Assembly (NCBI GenBank): GCA_032622095.1
Contig: CP136064.1
Coordinates: forward strand, 257,837,863 to 257,901,862
Direction: 5' to 3'
DNA length: 64,000 bases
Source of the DNA: Siphonodentalium dalli
Lineage: Eukaryota; Mollusca; Scaphopoda; Gadilida; Siphonodentaliidae
Shown: positions 1-10,413 of the stretch, piece by piece
How positions within the stretch are numbered: position 1 is the stretch's first letter
Layout of the letters: each line of letters begins with the position of its first letter
The notes under the pieces: model-generated
Databases searched by the model: none
What the model saw: only the letters and a program-made list of their open reading frames with translations
What the model was told of the DNA's origin: nothing
Program-made: the position numbers and the translations under genes

Positions 1-1218
1 ACGTCTCTGTTTATGCAGGGTAGGGAAATTCTGCTCAATAACCTGGGAATTCTCCATAAGCATGACAGCAAACTTTATAAATAAAACAATCCCAAAAGAT
101 ATTTTTGACCAATCAGAGGTTGAATTGAATGCACGACGTGAGCTTTCAAACTCAAAATATTAAACAGTCATTCCACATGATTGCTATTTCATCACAGCGC
201 CCACATACTTATGTTAGTATTGAAACGACTCTGAGATACTGGAGTCGTTTAGCTGAACCCCAAAAATTTGAGTTGAAGTTGACTAGTTGGTACCTGCGGC
301 CAAGAATTATATACAAGTAGCTAGAACCATATCAATATGCATGCCATTGTTTATGATACAGCATACATCAGTCCAGAAATCCTTGCAATACAGTCACACA
401 AGTATTCATTGGTGACTATCAAATTAATAAATACTATTATACATGTATATATATACACACTACTCCAGTAGTCGAGTAGTGTATCTTCAGTAGTATATAA
501 TTATTCATTTTATAGTCAGCGTTATGTTAATTGCTTATAATGCTTCAGATGACTTATGTGTCACATGTAATAAGTGATATATTGTTTCGATTTTCGTTCA
601 AAAATAAAGTTGAGAAAGATGTCAGTCTGAGTCGCAAAAAGTTTGTCTGTGAACTCTGTCTTCGTTCTTTGTTTGACATTCGGAAAAAGTCTCAGCTGTT
701 ACGACAAATAAGTGAACAATAATTAGAAGGATATCCGATGGTCAGCTATGATTTCCTGATTTGATTCAAGATTCGATGTCGATGTCGACATTGCCACATT
801 GGACACCCGATTCGATTTGAGATTCTATTCGGTTGCCGAATTACCGATTCGCAGGGCCCTACCATCATGGAACTTGGAAAACCTGGTGCCCAGTTATCAC
901 GATTGTGCACGACTTATGTACTACATTTTGAAAATACTGACTATGTTGCATTTTGAATACTGTCACATCCACGGCAAGTGTTTGATCAATGTGCCATATA
1001 CCTACATTATTGTCTTTTAACTCTTATTATGGGAAGTATATACAATGTTCCGACTAGTCAACGGCAATATACAGAGTCGACAGTGAGAGCTATCAGCATC
1101 GTCTTTAGTCGACTAATCATTTCAACACGAAAAACTATCAAACATGCTGTAACTAAAGTACCAAATAACTGATTACGGAATATCTCATGATATGCATGTT
1201 TATTTGGCTAAACCTAAA
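1..1218. other. AT-rich non-genic stretch
   Basis: No reading frame longer than about 75 codons and no recognisable protein. The only structure seen is a small hairpin at 457-482, where ACACTACTC faces GAGTAGTGT across an 8-base loop, inside a TA-rich simple stretch. Confidence 0.6.
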
Positions 1219-1325
1219 TACAGTAATGCCCTAAATAATCGACTCCTTAACCAAAGCAGAATTATGGGTAACTTTTCAGGCTTTAGTCGGAAATACTGTT
1301 TGTTGCCATTCATCGGAAAGCCCTG
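1219..1325. mobile_element. Half copy of the TACAGTAATG MITE
   Basis: Starts with TACAGTAATGCCC followed by the CGACTCCTTAACC and GCAGAATTATGGGTAA blocks seen in the complete copies at 42041-42240 and 49292-49436. It stops after the ATTCATCGGAAAGC segment, which is the centre of the 42041 copy, so only one arm of the palindrome is left. The TA edge and CAGT start resemble Tc1/mariner-type MITEs; the superfamily is an inference. Confidence 0.7.
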
Positions 1326-1528
1326 CGCAATTGAGTAAAAAGTTAATTATAAACGATTATTACAGGGGGCGACTCAACCCTATTGAATTAAGTGTGAGTA
1401 TGTAGGGTTGAAATTTAACTATCCTTGCCCCTAGGACATCTCAAGTAAACACTAGGACAATCGGAATGGCACAACACCAAGCTATCAGATACACCTTTAA
1501 TATCTACAACTACCCAAGCAACCCCAGT

Positions 1529-2180
1529 GTAATGGCCGAGTGGTTAGCGTGTTCGACTACCGGCCAGAGGGTTCGCTTGGATCCCAGATCGATTCACCTC
1601 AATCCTTGACAAAATAAAAGTCGGGAGCTCCGAGCGTGCCTATATAAAGTACCATGTAATGGCGTGTATGCCTCGCTGAGGTGTCGTTAAGCGGTAATCC
1701 TCTAAAGGGATGACACTTGTTTGATCACGCCATCCCATCGGGTGGGGACGTTAATGGCTGTCCCGTGTACAACCATGCATGCACGTTAAAGAACCCTACT
1801 GTGGGCAATGATCCACAGGTTAATGGCAAAATTCCTGTCTAAATTCCTCCCTTCGGGGCATAAGCTTCTAGTACGTTGTAGATATGTAGATAGTGTTAAC
1901 TGCCTAACAGGGTATGTACAAGTATAGACATAAAAGTTCAGGCCCGTCGAGTTGAGTCCCAGTATGGTTTGCAAGCATGGTAAAATACTCCTCCAGGTAT
2001 GTATATATGTAAAAGTACTAACAAGTCCTACTAAAAATCAAATACCCCTCCCTAGATTAACAATACTAACAAGATGTCTATACAGCTGTATGGGTGTGGA
2101 TGTCAATGTCGGGCCATCCCCCCTTCTCCTGACATAGGAGGTATTTACAATATAAGATAAGATAAGAAGACAATAAAAGA
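1529..2180 (+). mobile_element. tRNA-derived SINE with conserved central block
   Basis: The head has a pol III A-box match, TGGCCGAGTGG, and about 35 bases later a B-box-like GGTTCGCTTGGATCC, the layout of a tRNA-Ser/Leu-type head. A central block follows around 1735-1800, with GGGACGTTAA-like, GTCCCGTGTAC and CACGTTAAAGAACCC strings that recur in SINE central domains of marine invertebrates (recognised from general knowledge, not searched). The 3' end is an (ATAAG)n tail near 2150. The damaged B-box and poor acceptor stem make a working tRNA unlikely. The stretch between 1850 and 2140 could belong to a different repeat. Confidence 0.6.
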
Positions 2181-2193
2181 TAAGCTACACATT

Positions 2194-2521
2194 CTCAAAT
2201 GGCCTACTCTTGGCAGAAGAAGAGACTTCTCCTCTTATTCTCTTCCATAAAATCCGATATAACCATGTAAACATCACCGACTCTGCTCCTCTTACACCTA
2301 CATGAGACCACAAACTTCTCTGCCCCTTCTACCAACCAAAATACCTCAGCACTTCCTTCTATACTCGAACAATTTCTCTCTTGAACAATATCCCAACCGA
2401 CACTGCCCATATCCAGGACGAATCAATGTTTAAGGATGCCCTCCACAATCATTTCTATGAACCCGGTAAAGGCAAGCAGGGCTCCTCCTCAAAACGACCA
2501 CCAGCCCGATCACCTGCATAG
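2194..2521 (+). pseudogene. LINE reverse-transcriptase C-terminal relic
   Basis: Translation from 2194 gives LKWPTLGRRR, then after a frame change ILFHKIRYNHVNI, then LLCPFYQPKYLSTSFYTRTI, SLLNNIPTDT and FKDALHNHF, ending at a TAG at 2519-2521. This order (W-P-L...RR, a YKIRYN-like block, a K/Y-x-S-F-x-R-T-I block, W/L-N-x-(L/I)-P, then F-K-x-x-L) is the usual end of non-LTR retrotransposon ORF2 proteins after the RT domain. One frameshift near 2230 and an in-frame TGA near 2304 show it is dead. The RT catalytic core is absent, so this is a 5'-truncated insertion, as is typical of LINEs. It directly follows the SINE tail. Confidence 0.75.
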
Positions 2522-3028
2522 TGCCAAAAGAATGGTACAAATTTTTTAATGCTCTTATTTTAATAATAAAAAAAAATAATAATTCTTTTACCCATATAAA
2601 TATCTTTTATTCATGAGCCCCCTAATAATCCTCAGTTCATTGAGGGTATGGGGTATACTCGTAGATGCAGATGTAGATCGGGTTGGACTTGGCACTGAGG
2701 GAGTTAATACACCTTGATAAATCGTAAAAGCAAATATACCACAAACTCATAAGACACATCAGATGCAGGAATTGATCAGAAAACTTGGTTAATAACAATA
2801 CCTGTGATCACATGACATCATTCGAACCAATCAGGGTCCAGAAATATACAGAAGTAATCAATTTGAATAAGGAGTTCATATGTATAGAAATCCAATAATG
2901 GTTAAACCAGGTGTGCTCCATAGATAATAGTTGTGTAATTAATCTTGGGCTACAATAGTAAAGTAAACATTGATATGGTAGATAGCCTTTAGATAGGTGA
3001 AGGTGGTGGTTATTTTAGTAAAAAATAA
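2522..3028. other. Non-genic stretch after the LINE relic
   Basis: The first 60 bases are A/T-rich with ATAATAAAAA runs and may be LINE 3' UTR. Beyond that I see no gene, repeat unit or hairpin. Confidence 0.5.
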
Positions 3029-3470
3029 AGCCTTGAAATAGTGTGTCTGTCATTTGCAGAATGAGGTCCCCAGAGGGTGAATTTAGTGTTGCTATCCCGC
3101 ATGGCGGTCAACCATCAACAAATTCACCCTCTGGGAACCTCATTTTGCTGAGGCCTCAACTGCTATGGGAGACCTAGGATCAGACTGAGGTTCCCCAGTT
3201 GAAGTTGGTGATGTTCACCCATTAATAGTCACCTCGATTATGCATTTTAGCTTCTGCAAATTAGGGGATATAGAAACTGAACAAAAGGGACAAAGTAACT
3301 AAAAAAATGTTCATTTAAGACTATATATACTTCCCAGAAGATGAGGTCTAAGCAGAGTGAGGTCCCCATGAGTGTGAATTTAGTGATGCTAGCCCACGGT
3401 GTAGTAGCGTCACTGAATTCACCCTCTGGGGACCTCAATCTGCAAATGACAGACAAACTACTTCAAGACT
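3029..3470. mobile_element. Foldback element with GAGGTCCCCAGAGGG arms
   Basis: Left arm 3029-3083 (CCTTGAAATAG, TCTGTCATTTGCAG, GAGGTCCCCAGAGGGTGAAT) is repeated in inverted orientation at 3412-3470. A second, internal inverted pair joins 3061-3085 to 3118-3146, so the element is a nested palindrome. A relative lies at 11525-11720, and short fragments lie at 33787-33812 and 39486-39512. No coding capacity, which suggests a non-autonomous foldback or MITE. Confidence 0.65.
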
Positions 3471-3624
3471 TGAGTAAAAACATCTTCATATCTATCTACT
3501 ATCAATATTGTACATACTAGTATGGAAATATATAAAAACACTGGATCAATTTGAAGAGAGTTACTGAAAGCTTCTATATACATAAACTATGACTGAGGCA
3601 GGGGCCAGCTCAGATGTTTCAAAT

Positions 3625-3990
3625 TAACCTTTTCACGATGGGAGCTGCGCTGGTGCAGTATTAGCGATCCTGTGTCAGTGCATTCCCTTATTATCCTGCA
3701 TAATTATGCAAGTCTCCCAGAGAGCCTTGCATAATATTATATAAGAGAATGCAGGCCAATGAATTCTCTTATATATTTGAGGTTTAAGCCCCCTCCCATT
3801 AGCCCTCTCATGACGGGAGCTGCACTGGTGCTGTATTAAAGATCATGTGCCAGTGCATTCTCTTGTATATGCACGTCCATAGGGAGCCTTGCATATAAAA
3901 CAGAATGCACTGGCCTACAAGTTCAAGGTAAATATTGTTAGGCCAATGAATTCTCTTAATATATATGCAAGGTTTTAAGTTCCTCCCCTC
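3625..3990. repeat. Two diverged tandem copies of the GTGCATTCTCTTATATATGC repeat
   Basis: Copy one starts at 3627 with AACCTTTTCACGATGGGAGC, copy two at 3807 with CCCTCTCATGACGGGAGC. Each then has CTGGTGC(A/T)GTATTA, GTGCATTC(C/T)CTT and a TGCA-rich inverted block (GAGAATGCA...). The same blocks occur in reverse order at 10365-10411, so all belong to the TTAA-type foldback family also seen at 10142 and 48903. Confidence 0.65.
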
Positions 3991-4194
3991 CCCCAGCCCT
4001 CTTCCGGCAAGGTTGGACAGAAAACCACTTTCGAAATAAACAATAAACAAAGAAGGATAACTCTAAACAGAAAAAGCAAACAGTGTCATTGGGGCCCTCT
4101 TTTGAACAGTCCTGATGGCAAAACTCCTTACCAAAATTGTTTTATTTAGGTCTAATAACAGACAGCTGAGATACTTATGGGAAGCCAAGTTGAC

Positions 4195-4412
4195 ATTTAA
4201 TAAATAATTGAGCTTGAGCGCAATAAGGAATCTCTAATTGCGCTTAAGCGCAATAAGAATATTTCTTATTGTGCTTAAGCGCAATTAGAGAATCCTTATT
4301 GCGCTTAAGCTCAATTATTTATTAAATTTCAGTTAGATCAGCGCAATTAGATCTTCCATTATTGCACTTAAGCGCAATTAGAGAGTCCTTATTGCGCTTA
4401 AGCTCAATTATT
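4195..4412. repeat. Array of TTGCGCTTAAGCGCAA palindromes
   Basis: Within about 220 bases there are seven palindromic or half-palindromic sites centred on CTTAAG and flanked by TTGCG/CGCAA or close variants. They are separated by A/T-rich spacers such as TAAGGAATCTCTAA that are themselves in inverted relation. The whole block folds back around about 4262. Related single sites are at 56037-56055 and 56878-56895. Confidence 0.8.
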
Positions 4413-4429
4413 ACGCCACCTGTGGTGTT

Positions 4430-4910
4430 TCTAGCTTCTGTGAGTTTGATATTGTGTGATTTTGTGTACCTTACTCAATCGTACCGATAGAATCACGTAG
4501 ATGCCGAAATTGTAACGTTAACGCCACCGGTGTATAATATGTTTATGAAAATATGATAAATCGTATCGATAGAGTCAGGACAGGCTGAAATTGTAAACTT
4601 AAAGTCACCGGTGTAATAATATGTTGTTGAAAATATAAATAATTTGATAGACTGAAAATAATATATAACCCATTGGGAGCCCCTGGTGTATTCTTGTTTG
4701 TACCTTACTCAATCGTACCGATATAATCACGTATATGCTTAAATTGTAAAGTTAACGCCACCGGTGTATAATACGTTTTTGAAAATGTGTTAAATCGTAT
4801 CGATAGAGTCAGGACAGGCTGAAATTGTAAACTTAAAGTCACTTGTTGTTGAAAATATAAATAATCTGATAGACTGAAAATAATGTGTAACCCATTGCGA
4901 ACCCCTGGTT
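4430..4910. repeat. Tandem pair of about 235-bp CACCGGTGTA units
   Basis: Each unit holds ACTCAATCGTACCGATA, an A/T-rich part, GTTAACGCCACCGGTGTATA, ATCGTATCGATAGAGTCAGG, and CTGATAGACTGAAAATAAT, and ends in AACCCATTG(G/C)GA(G/A)CCCCTGG. The first unit runs about 4478-4690, the second about 4712-4905. The same unit is found in reverse orientation at 21905-22135. Confidence 0.75.
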
Positions 4911-5445
4911 TAGTGAAGTGCATTGTGGGAAGTTTAATTGTGATTCTCCTACATCTTTATTTTCTGGAATTATCACCAAGATTTCTCCACTCTATTCTGT
5001 TAAAATGTACCCTGATCGGTCATATTCTTTTGATAATTCTATCTAAATACATCTTAGCTACTATTCGGATCTGCTGTCCCGGTCGAAGAAGGTTTAGTTT
5101 GACCAAAACGGCTATTGACAAAAGTTTGTTTACAAAAATTGAGCATACTCAATGACCCGTAGGCCGTACACGCTGTAAATTTGTTATCGAAAACAAATTC
5201 AATTTCTTCCATCTAAAACATAATTACGCGCTGAACTCTGTCATTTTAAGAATATAGTAGTATTATACACATACACACCAAGTTTCAGCTCAAAATTTTG
5301 AAAAATGACAGTTTTATAGACATAAATCGATTTTAATGGCAAATCCGATGTTAAATTTTATCATCGAAAAAAAAAAATCATTTCTTCGATCTAGGAAATA
5401 ATTACGTGCTGTACCCTGTCATATTTGACCGGTTCTACCTGATAA
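4911..5445. other. AT-rich stretch with a weak internal repeat
   Basis: Two similar pieces (TTATCGAAAACAAATTCAAT near 5186 and TTTATCATCGAAAAAAAAAA near 5357, each followed by a TTCTTC-ATCTA block and TAATTACG) lie about 175 bases apart and suggest an old tandem duplication. No gene seen; a 90-codon frame at 4883-5155 overlaps the preceding repeat and has no recognisable motif. Confidence 0.45.
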
Positions 5446-5681
5446 TTGTGTGACAGTACAGTCGCGTTACTTTATACGTCAACATTGGTCATTATCACTC
5501 AACAAATTTATTTTGGTCTATCGTATCAACCCCTATTTCCCCCGCGTAGCCTGACTAAGTGTCTTTATCGCTCCACTAATTTGTATCGTTTCATCGGTAT
5601 GAATTCCATATCCAATTATCCACATATAACCAACCCAACCTCTAATCCCGGTCCAATTTATTTATTTCTTTCATCGGTATA
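5446..5681. repeat. Diverged repeat related to 6240-6570
   Basis: Shares GTCAACATTGGTC, TCACTCAACAAATTTAT-like, CTCCACTAATTTGT, TTCATCGGTA and ATATAACCAACCCAACCTC blocks with 6240-6570, where the order is partly permuted. This suggests decayed tandem units split by the 5682-6060 element. Confidence 0.5.
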
Positions 5682-6060
5682 TACCCCGCTGGACAAAACA
5701 AGTGTCCATTGGCACCGCGGTGTATTTGCCGTTCGGTCGCGGTGTCAGAGTTTGTAACTGCAGTTGAGCACCGCGGCCGAACGGCAAGTACACTGCAGCC
5801 GAGCGGCAAGTACACCATGGCCGAAAGGCAACTACAACGCGGCCGAATGGCATGTACATCGTGGTTAGATTTCGGGTTTGTATCATCTTTTTTCAGTTTA
5901 ATGAACGTACACCGCGACAACTACACCATGGCCAAATGGCAAGTACACCGCAGCCCAACTGTTGTTAGCCGGTGGAGCCGCAGTGTAATTGCATTTCGGC
6001 CGCGGTGGCAACGCTAACCGCACCGCGGTTAAGTGGACACTTGTTTTGTCCAGCAGGGTA
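5682..6060. mobile_element. 379-bp MITE with CTGGACAAAACAAGTGTCC ends
   Basis: The left end TACCCCG-CTGGACAAAACAAGTGTCC at 5682 is matched in inverted orientation by the right end at 6021-6060, with ACCGCGGT continuing the pairing inward. TA flanks both ends, consistent with a TA target duplication (Tc1/mariner-like; inference). The interior is G/C-rich and made of 22-bp units of the form GCCGAACGGCAAGTACACNN, at least five copies. The unusual base composition relative to its surroundings supports it being an insertion. Small open frames run through it on both strands only because the 22-mers lack stops. Confidence 0.8.
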
Positions 6061-6813
6061 GTCATGTTACGTAATATTTTATCTCGTGATACTTGTACTT
6101 ATATGTCTATGGTATTACTATAGTATGCCGTATATGTATATCAATTGCTATTCCTTTCTATATAATCCTGGTGCCAACTATAGAGATAATTTCAGACCCC
6201 CCCCCCCCCCAATTTTATATAATTGCTGCTTTAGTACAGTCGATCACGATGCATTACATGGCAACATCGATCCACTAATTTATGTCAGTTCATCAACTTC
6301 ATCGGTACAAACCCCTTTTTTCTCCGAGTCCATATAACCAACCCAACATCTTATAGAACTCCATAAATTACTATTCTGGCACTATATAGAGATGACTAAG
6401 ATTCTGACACCCCCCTATTTTATAGCCTTGTTGCAACAGTAGAGTTGATATGCATAATATGTCAACATTGGTCGTTATTGCTCTACAAATTTATATCGGT
6501 TCAACCCTTAGTTCCCTGTATCGCCCACCCCTCCCTCAATTTATTTTTTTCATTTGTATTATAGTCTCGTCACATACACATTTTATCTTTTGTAACTTTT
6601 GCTTCAACGCGTCGAGATCCGCTGCAGACAATACAAAACTGACAACATTTTGAAATGTAAGCAGGCTTCAAACTCATCTTATCCAAGAAAAACTCTGGTT
6701 ACATAAAAAATTTGTGTATAAGGTGTACGCGCATTTGTTGCGTTAAAAACCAAAGGTCCCAAGTCAAGGTCCAAATCCCCAACACACTGATGTGAGGTTT
6801 AACTCCATCTACA
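6061..6813. repeat. Decayed repeat with C and T runs
   Basis: 6240-6570 resembles 5446-5681 (see there). A 14-base C run sits at 6197-6210. The tail 6660-6813 shows no structure that I can see. Confidence 0.4.
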
Positions 6814-7330
6814 TACAGTAATGTCCAAAGTAATTCATCACTTAACCACAGCAAAATTGTGTGTATTTTTTCATGATTCTAAATCCTGAAAAATTACCCA
6901 TAATTATGCTGTGGTTAAAGGGTCAATTACTTTGGGCATTACTGTAACCAATATAAGAATTTGAGGTTTAATGATAACTCAATCATCATACAGTAATGTT
7001 CAAAGCAATTGACCACTTAACCACAGCAGAATAATGGGTAATTTGAGGATTGTAAATGCTGAAAAAATACATAATTCTGCTGTGGTTAAGTGGTCAATTA
7101 CTTTGGGCATTACTGTAACCAATATAAGGATTTGAGGTTTAATGATAACTCAATCCTCATACAGTAATGTCCAAAGTAATTGACCACTTGACCACAGCAA
7201 AATTATTGGTAAATTTTCAGGATTTCAAATCCTGAAAAATTACCAATAATTCTGATGTGGTTAAGTGGTCAATTACTTTGGGTATTACTGTAACCAATAC
7301 AAGGATGTGAGGTTTAATGAGAACTCCATC
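6814..7330. repeat. Three tandem units each containing a complete TACAGTAATG MITE
   Basis: Palindromic MITE copies lie at 6814-6946, 6989-7117 and 7160-7292. Each runs from TACAGTAATGTCCAAAG to CTTTGGGCATTACTGTA with inverted arms around CCACAGCA(A/G)AAT. Between them the same spacer, CCAATATAAGGATTTGAGGT then TTAATGATAACTCAATC, recurs, so the unit is MITE plus flank with a period of 171-175 bp. That is a satellite-like array born from a MITE and its flank rather than three insertions. Confidence 0.85.
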
Positions 7331-9004
7331 CATATAACTAATAATTATGTGTGAAAATTAAAACAAAACAAAATAAATTCCATGATGGCGTCCAATATGG
7401 ACTGCCTAATTCTGCTCCAAAACATGTATATTCAATATATGGATGTTTATTGGGGGAAACCGATTATTTCAATGATATTTTCATTAACTGGAATCAAACC
7501 CCGACTTACGGGAGCGTGCGACAGTATCTTAAGCATATGTGCCTATTTAATGAGCCAACAATTGGAATCCCAACAGAGAAGATTGGCGTGGGTCCCTTGC
7601 GCGATCTGTCCATCGAAAACTATTTAGACATCTCAAGACACGTAAGACCCAATAAGTTAATATACAGAATAGATACATCTATTGCCTGAGTGACTAATAT
7701 TTATATTTGTTACAATGAGGTCAAATAGTTGCGAAGCCAGCACCACAATTCTTTCCCTCCATAGTAAATCTTAAAACAACTTCTAAAGAATTAATAATTC
7801 ACCTTATATTTGGTATGAAGCGTCCTTGGTTAACTGGAGTTCAGATTTGTTAACATCACGTCACCAAGGTAATTACTTGCGAAGCCACAGCCACAACTAT
7901 TTCCCTCCATTGTAATTCTCAAAACAACTTCTTAAGAACAATTGACCAGGTCAGTCGCGCAATTATTGGAAGAGCCACGGTCAATCATTTTTTTATAAAC
8001 CAAATGTTACATTTAAATTATTGCTTTATTTAACCAAAACAAAAATGAGAAAATTAACTTTTACTACTTGCTAAATTTTATCTTTTAATTATTTCATTTA
8101 AATTTTAGTATTTACAGTATACTATGTCCAAGTCTTTATAATCTGTTGAGTGACCCCACAGTCGTTTACTTTGTTAGTAATAATTTGAAGGATTACTTGT
8201 TTAAACGCAATTGTTATCAAAATATTTTATGTATTTTTTATAATTTCTATTTATATGTAATACCATAATCTTGGTGGCGTTACCATTTCTGACTATGGTT
8301 TTCTTGTTTATTAAATGTCAGTTTGGCTTCCCATAGATACTGAGGTAGACATTCAATTTGGTAGACAGACAAACAAAATCATAATTTCCAGATAAAGTGA
8401 GATATCTCTCCTTACCAGTATGGACATTGTAGACGAACTGTTTGACCAAAATTATAAATATATGTTACTATCACCCCCCTACCCCCTCACAATAACCCCC
8501 TCCTTTAAAAATGAGATGATCCATATAGCATGTGACAAAATGTGGAATGATATCACATTCTCGATGCTCAAAATCTTGCTAAGAAAATAGTCACCTGCTC
8601 CTATGAGTCAATAGACTCAGTCATATATTATGATCTTTATCCCATTGAAACGCCACATCTGTATCAAAACACAGGTACTACCCTCAATTTAAACAAACAT
8701 AACATGCACAAGAACAATGGAGTAGTTGTCAATGTCAGCCATTTTCAATCAGTCGCACGCGCACGTGGGGGAATCCCCAGAAATACCTGGTCGGAATATT
8801 GCATTCACAAACGAGGGGTGATTGCAAGAAGGAAACTATCAAAGGCATCTTATACCTTTAATTTAACCCCAGAATTGTCTTTCAACAGTGGCCAGTGGGT
8901 AGGCGACTTCTATTTTCTAACAATCATTTAGTGCGCAGGGATGTGTCCAGAGGGTCTTCGTTGTCACGGTCCAGAGATGTGTCCAACTTAGAGCATGCCA
9001 TGAA
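7331..9004. other. Low-feature AT-rich stretch
   Basis: A weak direct repeat of about 135 bp is visible (GTTGCGAAGCCAGCACCACA near 7729 against ACTTGCGAAGCCACAGCCAC near 7875, both followed by TTTCCCTCCAT). A 112-codon frame at 7351-7689 overlaps another long frame and has no motif that I recognise, so it is not called. No RNA gene seen. Confidence 0.45.
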
Positions 9005-9388
9005 CCTCCACTCTGACTAACTTGGAACTTTTTGAAGTTTTGACAGGGAACCTTATAATTCGAAAACATAACGCGAGGAATGAATCTCTTAGTTGATATC
9101 ATTTCCATAATAATGTACTTTACACTAGGTGATTGTCCCAACTCAAAATTACATGCTTTTCTCTGACTTTTGTGAGCCGACTATCGCATTAAACATCGAA
9201 TTAATTACCCAGGAAACATTCCATAATTGTAAGCGACGCAAAGCAAAATAGCTGACACATTCACTCAAATCGTGAAATTTTGAGTTGCGACCTTCACGAT
9301 CCGTCACCTACAGTGAAGTACCTAATTATTAAGGAACAGATACTAACTAAGAAATCTATTCTCCATGTTATTTTTTCGAATTTATATA
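9005..9388. mobile_element. Foldback element, GTTCCTTAATAATGTAC family
   Basis: Left arm about 9018-9135 (AACTTGGAACTTTTTGAAG, GGGAACCTTATAATTCGAAA, TCTTAGTTGATATC, TAATGTACTTTACACTAGG) pairs with right arm about 9303-9388 (CACCTACAGTGAAGTACCT, TATTAAGGAACAGATACTAA, ATTTTTTCGAA). A second copy is at 25686-26022. Confidence 0.65.
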
Positions 9389-10110
9389 CACTAATATAGG
9401 GCCTGCTAATGTTCAGACATTAATTATTTCACACTAATATAGGGCCTACTAATGTTCAGACATTAATTATTTCACACTGATATAGGGCATACTAATGTTC
9501 AGACACTTATATAGGTCCTACTAATGTTCAAACACTAATATAGGTCCTACTAATGTGCAGACACTAATATAGGGCCTACTAATGTTCAGACACTAATTAT
9601 TTCAGACTAATATAGGGCCTACTAATGTTCAGACATATATTTCTCACTAATATATGGCCTACTAATGTTCAGACATTAATAAAGGGCCTACTAATGTTCA
9701 GACGCTAATATAGGGCCTACTAATGTTCAGACATTAATATAGGGCCAACTAATGTTCAGACACTAATATAGGGCCTACTAATGTTCAGATATTAATATAG
9801 CCTACTGATGTTCAGACAGTGATATAGGGCCTACTAATGTTCAGATATTAATATAGGGCTTACTGATGTTCAGACATTAATATAGGGCCTACTAATGTTC
9901 AGACGCTAATATAGGGCCTAATAATGTTCAGACACTATATAGGGCCTACTGATGTTCAGACGCTAATATAACGCCTACTAATGTTCAGACCTTAATATAG
10001 GGCCTACTAATGTTCAGACGCTAATATAACGCCTACTAATGTCCAGACACTAATATAGGGCCTACTAATGTTCATACACTAATATAGGGCCTACTAATGT
10101 TCAGACACTA
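9389..10110. repeat. 29-bp minisatellite, 23 units
   Basis: Consensus about ACTAATATAGGG then CCTACTAATGTTCAGAC. I count 23 occurrences of the CTACTAATGTTCAGAC core with few substitutions. Units 2 and 6 have a 14-bp TTAATTATTTCAC-type insertion and unit 12 a two-base deletion. The array starts exactly where the foldback at 9005-9388 ends. Confidence 0.95.
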
Positions 10111-10141
10111 AATCTGCTGAAGTAGTGCCGATGACGTCATC

Positions 10142-10413
10142 ATTTTAACCCTTTCATGTATAGAGCTTCCTGAAATTAGGCGAAAACCCTGTGCCAATGC
10201 ATTCTCTTATATATGCGAGTCTCCCATATATAGGAAGCCTCGCATATATAAGAGAATGCATTGGCCTAACACTATTTACATTGACCTTGTAAGCCAGTGC
10301 ATTCTCTTATCTATGCGAGGCCCCCTATGGGAGACTCGCATATATAAGAGAATGCACCGACACATGATATTAAATGCTGCACCAGCGCATCTCCCGTCAC
10401 GAAAGGGTTACGA
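10142..10413. mobile_element. TTAA-type foldback element
   Basis: Left end TTAACCCTTTCATG, right end CACGAAAGGGTTA. The interior has two internal palindromes, each GCCA(A/G)TGCATTCTCTTATA against TATAAGAGAATGCA, with GCGAGTCTCCC/GGGAGACTCGC-type loops. The TTAACCC...GGGTTA edges are what piggyBac-type MITEs show; no transposase is present. Relatives at 3625-3990 and 48903-49162. Confidence 0.75.

Larger units (their letters stand above)
4149..8372. mobile_element. Region bounded by inverted ATGGGAAGCCAA arms
   Basis: At 4175-4206 the sequence reads TATGGGAAGCCAAGTTGACA then TTTAATAAA. At 8306-8335 the inverse, TTTATTAAATGTCAGTTTGG then CTTCCCATA, appears. Similarity extends about 20 bases further out. 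The 4.2 kb between carry other repeats and no transposase I can recognise. Either this is a large non-autonomous element with other insertions, or it is two solo relatives in opposite orientation. A third occurrence of the arm is at 56013-56035. Confidence 0.35.

Noticed and set aside
1531-1610. Possible functional tRNA gene
   Set aside because: A-box is good, but the B-box is disrupted and no acceptor stem pairs; the downstream central block and (ATAAG)n tail identify a SINE.
7351-7689. 112-codon plus-strand frame
   Set aside because: Overlaps another long frame, has no recognisable motif, no promoter or splice signs, and AT-biased composition like its surroundings.
8704-8931. 75-codon frame
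   Set aside because: No motif, no context, length within chance expectation.
9389-10110. CRISPR-like array
   Set aside because: Units are contiguous 29-bp repeats without unique spacers, in eukaryotic-type DNA.
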